Positions 1 to 10,830 are shown, numbered from the stretch's first letter. The stretch is DNA of 64,000 nt from Cydia pomonella (GCF_033807575.1 NC_084710.1:21804357-21868356); one strand, 5' to 3'. Made by a program: numbers and translations. Notes: generated by a model from the letters alone, not told the origin.

Positions 1-154
1 CCACCAGACATGCGCGAAGATGCGTTGCAAGGTATATTTTTGCAAAAAAGTTATAGAATCACTACACGCTGAGCGAGGACAGGTAAATGAAGTGATTCTA
101 TTGGTTATTAACACACACAACTCTAGCAACGCATCCTCGCACATCTCTGGTGGA
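1..154. mobile_element. Foldback MITE (may be cut by window start)
   Basis: The ends form an imperfect terminal inverted repeat of about 30 bp: the left end starts CCACCAGACATGCGCGAAGA and the reverse complement of the right end starts CCACCAGAGATGTGCGAGGA. An inner pair (GAATCACT / AGTGATTC) extends the hairpin. There is no coding capacity. The first base may not be the true end because the window begins there. Confidence 0.7.
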
Positions 155-734
155 CACGCAGTCTTGTAAATATCGTATATGTAATTTATAAACGGAGGAC
201 TAACTGAGTACATGAAGTCATGTTTAAATGTTTGTTATGAAAATCTGTTTTCATGGAGTAAATAGATCAAAATTAAAATATTTTAATGTCGGTTAAAATA
301 GTAAGAAATTATAGGTAGGTAGTTAAATTATTGATCTCTTTCTTGTAATAGATCGTTAGTAACTAGTTAACGAATTCATTTAAAGTTAACAAAACGATGT
401 TTTTAACGTTATTTTGCCGAACCGTTTAACGATCTCGTGCCCAGCCGGCGGTAGGCTAATTTGTAATAGGCTCAGTATTCATAATAAACATTTTTAAGTT
501 AGAATGATTTTTATTTCACGTACCACCAATGGTTGCCGATTTCTGTATACCTTCTGGAATTATGAAGAAAATTGCTTGCAGAAATAAGACCGTTAGAAGT
601 GAATGATCTAAGGATATGAACAAATGGGTTCTCTATTGTTTCCCATAAAGTTTTAAGTCATAATGTATTGTTTGCTCGCATTTTCGTTAGTCATAATTTG
701 CTTTTCCGCAGAAACGCGTAACTTTTCAGGATAA

Positions 735-756
735 CTAACCTAACCTAACCTAACCT
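735..756. repeat. Short (CCTAA)n run, telomere-type motif
   Basis: A little over four head-to-tail copies of CCTAA, the complement of the insect telomere repeat TTAGG. It is too short for a telomere and is best read as an interstitial or chance microsatellite. Confidence 0.7.
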
Positions 757-1062
757 ATCTATAGAATAACCTTACGAAAATCCTGAGAAGTTAACGGTTT
801 CAGAATTATGACTAATGATAATCTGACAAATTATGACTACATTATGACTTTCAATAATTATGTCAAACAAAGAGATACGGAAAAAAATGTTATAAAGAAA
901 ATTTGATTTTACTTATGACAGGAAAATTTTCGATCTAGAAAGTTACAACTTATCAGATACTCAGCAACTAGCGAAGCGAATAACAATAACATACAGATGG
1001 TTCGATTGCAATAAATAAGTCATGTTACTAATGACGTGGTCTTCCAACGTTTACACCTGAGT

Positions 1063-1128
1063 ATATATATAAGACAGTTGGGAATGGGAAGCCTGACCCA
1101 TTTAGTTTGCAGTCGACAGTCAGTCAGT
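1063..1128 (+). promoter_or_regulatory. Candidate TATA/initiator core promoter
   Basis: A TATATATAAG box at 1063-1072 is followed about 45-57 bp later by AGTCGACAGTCAGTCAGT, which contains initiator-like TCAGT words. The spacing is longer than the usual 25-30 bp, so this is weak. The ACE coding start lies directly behind a splice acceptor at 14071, so a 5'UTR exon must exist upstream, and this is one place it could be. Nothing directly links the two. Confidence 0.22.
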
Positions 1129-1392
1129 AAGGAATCTTCTTGATCAAAAGGAACTTTGAAAGTGTTTTTGACTTCACATATTATTTCGGGTAATTTTTTT
1201 TATATCATTTTTGGTGACTGTAACTCGTGCCAAGCGGAATCTCCTGAGAATTTGCGAATAGGTATAGCCAGGGGAAAGAGATTCCAGAAGAATGAGCCTT
1301 TAGCTCTCCTGGTCGTTAGCGGACACCGATATATAACATCAGCGGTTGACGCTATATATTTGTACATAATCAGGTGTCTCGGGTGCAATTAA

Positions 1393-1544
1393 GGCCCCGT
1401 TTAAACAATTCAAGAACTTGAATGTAATATTTAGTACATTGCTAACTACAATTACGTACGGTGAATTCGGTCGATCGACCAAGTACTGCAATGTAACGAA
1501 AAGTTGTAAATTACATGCAATTTCTTGAACCTTCTAAATGGGGC
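1393..1544. mobile_element. MITE with TTAA target duplication
   Basis: Terminal inverted repeats begin GGCCCCGTTTA at the left and read GCCCCATTTAGAAGG on the complement of the right end, with further inner pairing (TTCAAGAA). TTAA lies directly outside both ends (1389-1392 and 1545-1548), the hallmark of piggyBac-type insertion. About 152 bp, non-coding. Confidence 0.65.
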
Positions 1545-1699
1545 TTAAATAAAATAATTATTAGTAACTGTCATTGCCTAAAAATATATCCTAGTATCAT
1601 ATGAATAAAAAAAAATACTCAAGTGTACTATATGATGTGATGGGAAGTGTACTTATTTTACCATCTGAGCGCATGGATTTAAAATACTCGTACTCGATA

Positions 1700-2180
1700 A
1701 TAAATACCGGCATTTTAAATCAATGCCTGAGTGTTTTTTTTCCATTTTTTTATGTGAACTTTTGTGCCACTTTTGTATTTCTATCCAGGATTGCGAGCCC
1801 TCTTCATCCTTATACGACAAAAAGTGTCACTAAATTTCCATCCATTTTTCAAACATAGCCACCTTCCCTTAAACCCTGACCAGTAATATAATGATTATGT
1901 GATCATAATTGCACCATATTGCGGAATTTAATTGGAACTAAATTTTTATACTAAACTGAACTGTCACCCTATACATGAGAATAACAGCGCCCTCTTGACA
2001 ATAATCATATATTTCTGGTCGGGCTTTACCTTACCACCATACAAAGTATATCGGAAAATAGTAACACAATAGGAAAAAACTTTGGGACAATTTTTTATCC
2101 CATCAGGATCAAAAGAGCGTGATTCAGAGTAGAAATAGCATAAAATTTACGAAAAATACGAAAATTATGAAAGTGTCATT
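1700..2180. repeat. Dispersed repeat G, copy 1
   Basis: Several blocks here recur in the same order at 61700-61990. Examples are the AGAGTAGAAATAGCATAAAA region near 2125 (compare 61950) and the block ending in CATTTTTCAAA near 1845 (compare 61850). The copies are diverged. The 128-codon open frame over 2119-2505 lies partly in this repeat and has no recognisable domain, so I do not call it a gene. Confidence 0.5.
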
Positions 2181-2863
2181 TTTTCAAGAAGCGCTCAGCT
2201 TAGGCTTTACAGCGCCACAGATAAACGATTTTTTCTACAAGTTACGTTATACAAACAATGAATATTTAATCTTAGTGTATAAGGGTGAACCAACTTTTTT
2301 TGTAACTCGTTGCTATTCGGTTTACGGCCGTTCGGGTCACTCTTTAAGGGGACTAGTTTTGAGTCGTTACTCCTACATTTGCACTGTAGATAGAATTATA
2401 AGACAACGGCTATCGGTTCTTCAATCTTTTATCTCCATTCTGGTCTGCCGGATTTTGAAAGAAATGAACACTTATTTTTTTATATTGTTTTTAAGCAATG
2501 TCTAAAAAACACTTTTTTCGTTACTAGATTGCTGTGAAGGATTTTAAATGTACGAAATCTACACATTTGGGTTCGTCTTTGACGTCTCTAAAAACTGGTC
2601 AGAGTTTTTAATTTTAAACTAATTAACACAATCGTTATGGCCAGTAAACCAGTTTTTCGGCCTAAAATTGTTCAACTTTGATGCCATATATCTCGAAGAC
2701 AGTGAACTTTAAAGTAAATATGGTATACTATACTGCTTATAGCCGTTGCTGTTAATATATTAAGCTACAAAAAACATTACAAAACTAAGGGATTCAGATC
2801 GAAGGTCATTGGCGTTAGGGACTCCCTTATATCCTGGTTGTATGGCATTTAAATTAACCAAAA

Positions 2864-3113
2864 TACAAGGTGTAACATAAATAGTGGGGTCCCCCTTGAG
2901 GGCATATTTGGTATCTTGTTATGATTAGAAAAAAATAGAAGAAAAAAATTAACGCGTACAATTTTTGGCCTTGGGTTGCCCGAATGAGACGACCTGCCCC
3001 ATAGAAAAGAAAAAAAAACGCGTTAAAAAAAATTTCTTCTACTTTTTCCTAATCAAAATACGATACCGAGTATGGCCTTAAACAGATCCCCACTATTTTT
3101 GTTACATCCTGTA
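2864..3113. mobile_element. Long-TIR MITE
   Basis: The left end (TACAAGGTGTAACATAAATA...) and the complement of the right end (TACAGGATGTAACAAAAATA...) pair over roughly 95 bp, including GTGGGG, GGTATC and A-rich AGAAGAAA blocks, leaving a short centre. About 250 bp, non-coding. Confidence 0.7.
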
Positions 3114-3882
3114 TACATATTTGCGATAGTTATAGTAGTAGTAGAACGTAGTATATACACCGTGTTTTTATTGAATTCCGTCAACTCCGGGGTATGGGTA
3201 AGCTAAGTAATAAGTTTAAAGAAACTAAATGGCATAACTAATATAAAAAGTAATTAAATGTTGCATATACTCGTAGCGTTGTTTTAACACGGGCATTACA
3301 TTTAATTCAACCAAACAATTGAAAACTATGACATATCAATGTCATTTCGAACATCAATCGTCCGAGGTAGTATTTACGTTTTACTAAACGTACTAAACAC
3401 TAATCAATATGTAAACAGGCCCTAAAGCAAGTGTACACGCTCATAAGGGCCTTATAAGATAAAAAAAAAAAATTGATTATCTCCGAATGTCCGGTGTCTT
3501 TGATAAAGTTACTTAATTTAAGCTCAAGAAATCACCTTGAAATTAACACTCCTTTAACAAACTATGCTACTGTCCCCTGGCTCACGGGACAAAATAACAA
3601 AACATTTTTATCTTGCAGCATCTTTAAGTGGCTTTGATAATCAAGTGCCATTCCTACGGCCGGTATTACTAGATATACCGGCTTATCGAGATAAGTCTTG
3701 ATCTCGTCTATCGGTTAGCAGTCGTGTGGCTCTAGCACTTCGATACGGATCCACGGTAAGCATAATAATGTTACTCAAATTAATATAGTCTGTCAAGCCA
3801 TTTCCGTCAGTAGAATGAAGCGGCAAATTTCAAAAATGTAGATGTGAAGGGTTAAATTTGAAATTTGATATTTTGAAATTCG
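3114..3882. other. Intergenic stretch, nothing recognised
   Basis: AT-rich sequence up to the BEL/Pao target site. No long open frame, inverted repeat or known repeat was recognised. Confidence 0.5.
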
Positions 3883-3887
3883 CGCCT

Positions 3888-4103
3888 TGTTAAGGGTGTA
3901 TATGTAAATAGGTTTTGATACGTTTACACTATTATCTATGTCTAGTCTTAAGTTCTTTTTTAATTCCATATTTAAATTCTAATGTTATTTTGACTGTTTA
4001 TATTTTTGTACGTCAGTTCGCAAAATAAATCCATCGAAACTAGTCGACTGCCTGGTTTATTGATTATTTTCCACTTTTAGCTATCGAAATTCCCTCTTCT
4101 TTA
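3888..4103 (+). repeat. 5' LTR of the BEL/Pao element
   Basis: 216 bp, starting TGTTAAGGGTG and ending CCCTCTTCTTTA. It carries an AATAAA polyadenylation signal near 4022. I found no difference from the 3' LTR. The 3' terminal dinucleotide is TA rather than the common CA. Confidence 0.93.
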
Positions 4104-4106
4104 TTT

Positions 4107-4124
4107 TGGTCCTTCTTCCTCACT
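4107..4124 (+). other. Probable primer-binding site
   Basis: TGG follows the LTR after three bases and opens TGGTCCTTCTTCCTCACT, placed and started as expected for pairing with a tRNA 3' end (CCA). I could not assign the tRNA. Confidence 0.5.
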
Positions 4125-4125
4125 C

Positions 4126-7100
4126 ATGATCTTGCGATCTAAAACCAAGCAGTCGGCTAAAAGCGCTAAAATGACGCGCTCGGAAACGGGTACCCCTGCC
4201 ACGGGTAGGCTCGGCCAGTCCAAAAAGTTGGACCACGGTGCGGCCGACGCCACCGTACCACCCGCGGCTTCCGACCCGCAAATCCCCGGGACGTCTCGCG
4301 AGTGCCTCCCAACCGGCACCAGCGCCGAACAAGTTAATGTTCCCCTCAGTTGCAGGTCTCGCGCTTCGAGCTCTACGCGATCATCGGCCACGATTAGGGC
4401 ACGACGATTGACCGCGGAGGCCCACTTGGCCCGCAAAAGCATAGAAAGGGAACAGGAGCTCTTTCAACGCGAGCTCGACAACCAACGGAAACTCCTTGAG
4501 CAGTTTAAACAGGTAGAACAGCTTGAACTTGAAGCGAAAATAGCCGCCTTAGAAGCCGAGGAGCGATCCAATCACACGGTTAGTAATGCATATTCTCGTA
4601 CAGCATCTTGGGTTCGTGACGTAAATCAGGAAAGGCAACCCGTAGACACACGGGCCGAAGTGGGTGTAACTATTCCGCCTCATATAGCGGTAGTTACCAC
4701 CAAGACTGCCGATCCCCCTATAAATTTACGTCCAGAACCTACTGTAGAGTGTAATGTAGTAAATAACCGTATTAATTCACCTTTATTGCGTGAAGACGTC
4801 AAACGTCAAAACGGCCACGATAATGCAGTGATTGATTTTATTAATAATGATCATGAAAATGAAGAGTGCCGCCGCCGTCAAGACCAAACCGAGCCAATAA
4901 CCGGCTCTGCCACGCTTTTACAAGCTATTGCCGATACGGCTGCCGCAGCTAAAGCGCTCGCCGCACGAGACGTGCCAAGAAAAGCTAAAATTGAGCTTCC
5001 AATTTTCAATGGCAACTCGTCACAATGGCTTCAATTTAAATACTTATTTGATAGTACTAAAACTTCTTATTCCCCCGCAGAAAATACGGCGCGTCTATAC
5101 AACGCACTCCGCGGGCCCGCCCGGGAGGCCGTCGCCTCTTTACTCAACACCGCGGCAGCTTCCGAAGATATCATGGCAGCACTCGAACGTACATTTGCTT
5201 GTCCCGAAATGATTGTCTTCGGCGAAGTACAGATTTTAAAAACGCTGCCTCGGCTCGGGCCTGACCTAAAGGAGATAGGTATTTTCGCTAATAAGGTACG
5301 CAATTCTTTGTCTACTATGAAATTACTCGGCCTACGAGAATATTTACAATCGCCAGAGCTGTTTCATAATATTCTAGGAAAATTTAACCCTTTAATGAAA
5401 ATGAGATGGTCTGATTATGCGTCAGATTTGTCAGAAACGTCAAACCATCTCAAGTCAAAGTTAGAACTTTTATCTGACTTTCTAACACGCGAACACGAAC
5501 GCTATATTAAATTCGCTTTATCGCCAGAAGTAGGGCTTTCTACGTCTATACCGCAACAATCACGAGTACATTTTCCAATGAATAAACCATTTAAACGTGA
5601 AAATATACATGCCGTCACTCATGACAAAAATAAAACAACTGGTAACATAGAGTGTGTTTATTGTAAAAAATCCCACAATATTAAAAACTGTACTCAATTT
5701 ACGTCGTTATCTGTTGACGATAGGTGGCGATGGTTGCGTGAACACAAAGTTTGTTATAAATGTCTAAAAGACAACTCACACCTATGGAAATTATGCAAAA
5801 GCAACCCTTGCGGGGTCGATGGTTGTACTTTTCGACACAACCCTCTTTTGCACGGCAGGCAGGATACGTTTAGATCACCGCCTACACCCGATACACGGAT
5901 TAATAACGTCATTTGCGTTCCTGCGGCTGAAAGTGATATCCAGGTGTCGGACAATAATGTGACTGTGTCAAATATAGGTATATCGTGTAATCAACATAAA
6001 ACATCTAATGAAATATGTTCAAATATTACAATGTTGAAAGTTTTACCAGTGACACTGTCAGGGCCAAATGGCAGCTATGAAACCTTCGCGTTTCTCGATG
6101 ATGGCAGCACTGCGACTATGATCGATTGTAAAGTGGCTGCTCGCTTAGGTTTAATAGGACCTGAAGAGTTCATAACTGTCAATGGTATCATGGGTTTACA
6201 AAAAACTACAAAAGTAAGATACGTTGACTTTTACATAAGAGGTAAATATGAATCTGATATCCATTTGGTAAATCATGCTAAGGCTGTACAATCGTTAGGC
6301 TTGAACGAACAAACTCTATCTAGAGAGACTATTGAATCTTATGCTCACTTAAAAGACCTAGCCGAATACTTGACATATGCTGACGCTACACCAACCGTAC
6401 TTATTGGTGCTGAGCATTGGCATCTGTCAATATGTCGCGAGGTTTGTGAAGGCAGACGTAACGAGCCCGCCGCTTGTCGCACTTTGCTTGGGTGGACTTT
6501 GTATGGACCAACGAGTAGCAAAACCAAGCCAGTCGAGTTCGTCAACCATTGTCAGTTAGACCGCACTGAACCTTCTGAAAATGAACGCCTGGAGTCACTG
6601 ATAAAGGAGCAATACAAACTCGACTCGCTCGGTATCTCTAAGCGCGAGACTCTATTTAGCAAGCTAGACTCCCGTGCCGTCGAGATTCTTGATGCTACCA
6701 CCACACGCTTACCGACCGGTAGATATGAAGTAGGTCTTCCGTGGCGTGACAACATACAGTGTGTTCCCGATAGCTGCCCGCAAGCTTTATCAAGATTTCT
6801 AAGCCTCGAAAGGAGAATGATTCGTGAGCCCGCCTTCGCTGACGCGTATAAAAAGTTTATTGATAACATGATTGCTAAAAATTATGCTGAGGAGTGCGAT
6901 TCCGGCACTTATTATAATCATCTTATCACTAAAAGCGTCAACACCAGCATTGATCTCAAACACGATACCAATTTAGGCGATTATTCAAATAAAATTCACA
7001 CCTTATCTGATAACTTACAACCTAGTACAGTCAGTCCGAATAAAACAGAAACAAATTTTGACATTGAGCTGTCAAGTGTGAATAACAATAAAAATAAATT

Positions 7101-10100
7101 AAAAACCGAATCTGAACCTAATAAAAGTGACATTAACGCAAGAATAAGGTGGTATTTGCCTCATTTTGGCGTGTACCATCCACAAAAACGTAAACTTCGT
7201 GTTGTCCACGACGCAGCCGCGACTAATCAGGGTGTTTCATTAAACTCGTTGCTGCTTCAAGGACCTGATCTTTTAGAAAATTTATTAGGTATTTTATTTC
7301 GGTTCAGAGAGGGCGCTGTTGCTATAACAGCTGATATTAAGGAAATGTTTCCTCAAATAAAAATCCGTGAACAAGATCGTGACGCACTACGTTTTTTATG
7401 GCGCGACGTTCAGTCAAGGGAAACAATGCCTCTAAAAGAATATCGGATGACAGCTGTCATTTTTGGAGCATCGTCCAGCCCTTTCACTGCGTTGTACATT
7501 AAACATAAAAACGCTATGTCACACCAAGATTCGTATCCAGCGGCAGCCAACGCAAGTATCCATAGTTCCTATATGGACGATTTCTTGGATAGTCTGGACG
7601 ATGTTGACGAAGCTGCACAGATGGCATCCGATGTTGTGACTATTCATCGTAACGCATGTTTCGAAATGTGTGGCTGGAATTCTAACGATCAGGGAGCATT
7701 GCGTCTTATACCGACTGAACTGCGCGCCGTCCAGCCTAGTGAGATGTCACTTGGCAGTGAATCAAGTAGCGTCAGAGCCTTAGGTGTTTCATGGGATCCT
7801 ATTTCGGACACTGTCGGATTTAGGACTGGTTTAGAAGGTCTCATACTACAGGGCAGTTTTAATAAACGCAAAGTGTTGTCCCACCTCATGAAAGTATACG
7901 ACCCACTAGGTTTGTTGGGCCCAATAGTGGTCAAAGGGCGTATACTGCTTCAGGAGGCGTGGAGATCCAATATTGACTGGGACACACCATTTCCACCATC
8001 ACAGATTTTAAAGTGGAACGAGTGGTTTAAGGAACTGTCTGACGTATCTACAATTAGGATTTCACGATGGTACGCCAAGCTCAATGGAGAACCTCTACAC
8101 AGGGAGCTACACATTTTCGCGGACGCAAGCGAGTTGGCCTTTGCCACCGTCGCTTATTGGCGCTTATTGTATGCAGATGGTACAGTCAAGCTCGCATTCA
8201 TCACCAGTAAGACGAGAGTCTCACCTTTGAAGCCCATTTCAATTCCTCGTCTAGAATTGCAGGGCGCTTTGATAGCTTCTCGCCTTGCTGTCACTATTAA
8301 AGAGTTTCATAAGAAAAAACCTTTACGAACTTTCCTGTGGACAGATTCAAGAACTGTCCTCGGTTGGCTCAGAAGTGACGCACGAACGTACAAACCCTTT
8401 GTGGCCCATCGCGTAGGAGAAATTACAGAAAATACGCGCGTGCAAGATTGGAAATGGGTCCCAACTGATTTGAACATTGCGGACGATGCCACTAGGATTA
8501 AGCCGCTTCATCTTAATCCTAACCACCGATGGTTTACAGGTCCCTCGTTCCTTCTCGATCCACCGGAGAATTGGCCTGTTGAACCAGCTGGTCAGCCTAT
8601 AGTCCAGGAAGAGCGGAAGCAGACTTCTGGACTTGTGGTTGGTCATCTGACAATTACCGCGGATTTCAGTCGTTTTAGTGACTGGCTACGATTACTTCGT
8701 GCTACTGCTCGCGTTTTGCAAGCTGCGTCTAAATTTCGCTCGGCTTTAGATCGCGTAGGTCGCATTGCTCCTAGCACCGATGTTAGGCTTCGTCAACGTA
8801 CGAATAGACCTACGTCCACCACTCTAATCCCCCTGACAGCGGAACTTATGGAAGCCGCAGAAAGGCACGTCCTGAAGAAAGTACAGTCTGAATCATTTAG
8901 TGACGAAATCCCAATAATAGAACGTGGAGAATTGATACCAAAGAGTAGTCGCCTGGCGAAGCTTTCTCCCAGAATGGGGCCAGACAACTTGTTGCACCTA
9001 GCTGGCAGAATCGTTGCCGTACAAGACGTCGGTTCCGAGATCAAGTTTCCAATCATTCTAGATGGACGACACCCAGTAGTGCGCTTATTGGTCAATTTCT
9101 ACCATCGCAAGGCTGGACATGCAAACAATGAAATGGTGGTCAATGAGGTTCGACAAAAATATTGGCTTCTTCATCTGCGCAGTACTGTTCGAAGCGTCAC
9201 CAGCAAATGTTTGTTCTGTCGCATCAAAAGAGCAAAGCCAATGAATCCGATGACCGGTAACCTTCCTCCTCAGCGGCTTGCCCACCACCGCCGCCCATTC
9301 ACGTACACTGGCTTGGATTATTTCGGCCCGATAAATACCAAGATCGGCCGAAGACAAGAGAAACGTTATGTGGCCCTGTACACCTGCATGACATCCAGAG
9401 CCGTTCACCTGGAGCTTGTACATTCCCTTTCTGCTGACTCCGCAATAATGAGCCTGCGACGGTTTATTGCTAGAAGAGGCGCTCCCAATACTGTATATTC
9501 TGACAACGGTACATGTTTTGTTGGTGCAGACCGAATTCTACGCGAATTTTATCAGAACGAGGTCTACGATTTTGCTGCCAATAGAGGAATAAAGTGGAGC
9601 TTTATCCCTGCCGCTGCTCCTTTTTTCGGCGGATGCTGGGAGAGACTTATTCGCACCGTCAAAGTCGCGCTGAATGCCACATTACGAGAAAGAGAACCTA
9701 ATCCCGAAGTCCTAGTAACTCTCCTTCTAGAAACTGAGGCAATTGTAAATTCTCGACCTCTGACCCATGTCCCTATTGGCCCTGAAGACCAGGAAACCCT
9801 AACGCCCTTCCACTTTCTAATTGGCTCATCTTCTAACCAGGTTCTGCCTGCAACCCTTGACGACCGAGACCTTTTAAGACGTGCTGACTGGAGGAAGGCG
9901 TTGAGATTGGCCGACCACTTTTGGAACCGATGGGTAAAAGAAATTCTGCCAACCATGCAACCTCGCCAGATAGCGGAGAACAGAGAGCACGACTTGACTC
10001 TTGGCGACTTAGTCATCATTGTAGACCAGAACCTACCCCGAGGAACCTGGCCACGCGGCCGCGTCGTTGCTACATTCCCTGGCAGAGACGGAGTGGTCAG

Positions 10101-10173
10101 GGTGGTGGACGTAGCCACATCAGGTGGAATTCTTCGTCGACCTTCTAAAAAATTGGTCAGATTAGAGGCATAA
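4126..10173 (+). CDS. BEL/Pao gag-pol polyprotein (2015 aa)
   Basis: One uninterrupted frame encodes the element's structural and replication enzymes. In order: an acidic/basic coiled coil at about residues 100-146; a gag region of the DUF1759 type from about 285; Cys/His zinc-knuckle clusters from about 509 (CVYC) and 542 (CYKC); an aspartic-protease motif FLDDGS near 655; reverse transcriptase with ITADIKEMFPQ near 1067 and the catalytic SYMDD near 1147; RNase H with FADAS near 1331; integrase with an HHCC zinc finger near 1660-1695 and acidic residues near 1730 (GLDYFG), 1791 (SDNGT) and 1836 (CWERL); and a C-terminal basic domain (GDLVIIVD...). The start is the first ATG after the primer-binding region, only 22 bases past the LTR. 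Gag and pol are fused with no frameshift, as is common in BEL/Pao. No env domain is present. Confidence 0.95.
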   Translation: MILRSKTKQSAKSAKMTRSETGTPATGRLGQSKKLDHGAADATVPPAASDPQIPGTSRECLPTGTSAEQVNVPLSCRSRASSSTRSSATIRARRLTAEAHLARKSIEREQELFQRELDNQRKLLEQFKQVEQLELEAKIAALEAEERSNHTVSNAYSRTASWVRDVNQERQPVDTRAEVGVTIPPHIAVVTTKTADPPINLRPEPTVECNVVNNRINSPLLREDVKRQNGHDNAVIDFINNDHENEECRRRQDQTEPITGSATLLQAIADTAAAAKALAARDVPRKAKIELPIFNGNSSQWLQFKYLFDSTKTSYSPAENTARLYNALRGPAREAVASLLNTAAASEDIMAALERTFACPEMIVFGEVQILKTLPRLGPDLKEIGIFANKVRNSLSTMKLLGLREYLQSPELFHNILGKFNPLMKMRWSDYASDLSETSNHLKSKLELLSDFLTREHERYIKFALSPEVGLSTSIPQQSRVHFPMNKPFKRENIHAVTHDKNKTTGNIECVYCKKSHNIKNCTQFTSLSVDDRWRWLREHKVCYKCLKDNSHLWKLCKSNPCGVDGCTFRHNPLLHGRQDTFRSPPTPDTRINNVICVPAAESDIQVSDNNVTVSNIGISCNQHKTSNEICSNITMLKVLPVTLSGPNGSYETFAFLDDGSTATMIDCKVAARLGLIGPEEFITVNGIMGLQKTTKVRYVDFYIRGKYESDIHLVNHAKAVQSLGLNEQTLSRETIESYAHLKDLAEYLTYADATPTVLIGAEHWHLSICREVCEGRRNEPAACRTLLGWTLYGPTSSKTKPVEFVNHCQLDRTEPSENERLESLIKEQYKLDSLGISKRETLFSKLDSRAVEILDATTTRLPTGRYEVGLPWRDNIQCVPDSCPQALSRFLSLERRMIREPAFADAYKKFIDNMIAKNYAEECDSGTYYNHLITKSVNTSIDLKHDTNLGDYSNKIHTLSDNLQPSTVSPNKTETNFDIELSSVNNNKNKLKTESEPNKSDINARIRWYLPHFGVYHPQKRKLRVVHDAAATNQGVSLNSLLLQGPDLLENLLGILFRFREGAVAITADIKEMFPQIKIREQDRDALRFLWRDVQSRETMPLKEYRMTAVIFGASSSPFTALYIKHKNAMSHQDSYPAAANASIHSSYMDDFLDSLDDVDEAAQMASDVVTIHRNACFEMCGWNSNDQGALRLIPTELRAVQPSEMSLGSESSSVRALGVSWDPISDTVGFRTGLEGLILQGSFNKRKVLSHLMKVYDPLGLLGPIVVKGRILLQEAWRSNIDWDTPFPPSQILKWNEWFKELSDVSTIRISRWYAKLNGEPLHRELHIFADASELAFATVAYWRLLYADGTVKLAFITSKTRVSPLKPISIPRLELQGALIASRLAVTIKEFHKKKPLRTFLWTDSRTVLGWLRSDARTYKPFVAHRVGEITENTRVQDWKWVPTDLNIADDATRIKPLHLNPNHRWFTGPSFLLDPPENWPVEPAGQPIVQEERKQTSGLVVGHLTITADFSRFSDWLRLLRATARVLQAASKFRSALDRVGRIAPSTDVRLRQRTNRPTSTTLIPLTAELMEAAERHVLKKVQSESFSDEIPIIERGELIPKSSRLAKLSPRMGPDNLLHLAGRIVAVQDVGSEIKFPIILDGRHPVVRLLVNFYHRKAGHANNEMVVNEVRQKYWLLHLRSTVRSVTSKCLFCRIKRAKPMNPMTGNLPPQRLAHHRRPFTYTGLDYFGPINTKIGRRQEKRYVALYTCMTSRAVHLELVHSLSADSAIMSLRRFIARRGAPNTVYSDNGTCFVGADRILREFYQNEVYDFAANRGIKWSFIPAAAPFFGGCWERLIRTVKVALNATLREREPNPEVLVTLLLETEAIVNSRPLTHVPIGPEDQETLTPFHFLIGSSSNQVLPATLDDRDLLRRADWRKALRLADHFWNRWVKEILPTMQPRQIAENREHDLTLGDLVIIVDQNLPRGTWPRGRVVATFPGRDGVVRVVDVATSGGILRRPSKKLVRLEA

Positions 10174-10221
10174 AGTCTCAGTTTATATCTAGTCTGGCTA
10201 GTTTTGTGTGCTTTCGCACAC

Positions 10222-10233
10222 AAGGGGGTGGGA
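10222..10233 (+). other. Polypurine tract
   Basis: AAGGGGGTGGGA directly precedes the 3' LTR, the usual position of the plus-strand primer for LTR elements. Confidence 0.7.
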
Positions 10234-10449
10234 TGTTAAGGGTGTATATGTAAATAGGTTTTGATACGTTTACACTATTATCTATGTCTAGTCTTAAGTT
10301 CTTTTTTAATTCCATATTTAAATTCTAATGTTATTTTGACTGTTTATATTTTTGTACGTCAGTTCGCAAAATAAATCCATCGAAACTAGTCGACTGCCTG
10401 GTTTATTGATTATTTTCCACTTTTAGCTATCGAAATTCCCTCTTCTTTA
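10234..10449 (+). repeat. 3' LTR of the BEL/Pao element
   Basis: 216 bp, matching the 5' LTR throughout by eye. It is followed by the CGCCT target duplication at 10450-10454. Confidence 0.93.
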
Positions 10450-10688
10450 CGCCTTTTCTACAGACAAAGTTGTTTGACAGACTATTATTATTTTTTATTT
10501 TATTAAAGATTAGACTTATAAACGAAAAAACATTTTAAGTTAAGGTATTATACAATAGATATTTGGCCTATACTCGAGAAGATGGCGACATCGTTTGATA
10601 TTTAAGCCAGTATATCAGGAAAGAGATACGAAGTTATATAAATCTTTGATATCAGTGAAAGAACATGGGTCAAAATAGCTTGTCATTA

Positions 10689-10789
10689 GGGTCACTTGCA
10701 CCAATCACTAACCCGGAGTTAACGGTTAAAACTGAAGTTACCATGGTTACCGGTTAACCCCGGGTTAGAGGGATGGTGCAAGTGCTCCT
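10689..10789. mobile_element. Short foldback MITE
   Basis: The ends GGTCACTTGCACCAATC and, on the complement, AGGAGCACTTGCACCATCC form an imperfect inverted repeat that continues through CTAACCCGG(A/G)GTTAAC. About 100 bp. The same terminal word is familiar to me from other lepidopteran sequences. Confidence 0.6.
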
Positions 10790-10830
10790 AAGAGTTTTAG
10801 TCCTGTGTCGAATGGCAGTAATTTTTTTTT

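Larger units (their letters stand above)
155..1388. other. Intergenic stretch, no gene recognised
   Basis: AT-rich sequence. It contains a short CCTAA run near 740, loosely symmetrical ATTATGACTAA-type words on either side of it (about 688-816) that may be a decayed inverted-repeat element, and a TATA-like candidate promoter near 1063. The short open frames at 1156-1392 show no codon bias or domain. Confidence 0.5.
3883..10454 (+). mobile_element. Complete BEL/Pao LTR retrotransposon
   Basis: A whole element bounded by CGCCT on both sides (3883-3887 and 10450-10454), the 5-bp target duplication expected for this group. Inside are two 216-bp direct LTRs that look identical by eye, a primer-binding region, one long gag-pol frame and a purine tract before the 3' LTR. 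There is no env-like frame: only 60 bp separate the pol stop from the 3' LTR. Identical LTRs and an unbroken frame mean a recent insertion that may still be competent. It lies upstream of the first coding exon of ACE in the same orientation, so it may sit in a 5'UTR intron or in intergenic DNA. Confidence 0.95.

Noticed and set aside
735..756. (CCTAA)n as evidence of a nearby telomere
   Set aside because: Only about four copies, with ordinary sequence on both sides and a gene downstream.
2119..2505. A 128-codon open frame upstream of the BEL element
   Set aside because: Low-complexity composition, overlap with dispersed repeat G and no splice or domain evidence.
9564..10223. A 219-codon open frame on the minus strand inside pol
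   Set aside because: It is the antisense shadow of the integrase and C-terminal region of the BEL/Pao frame and has no domain of its own.
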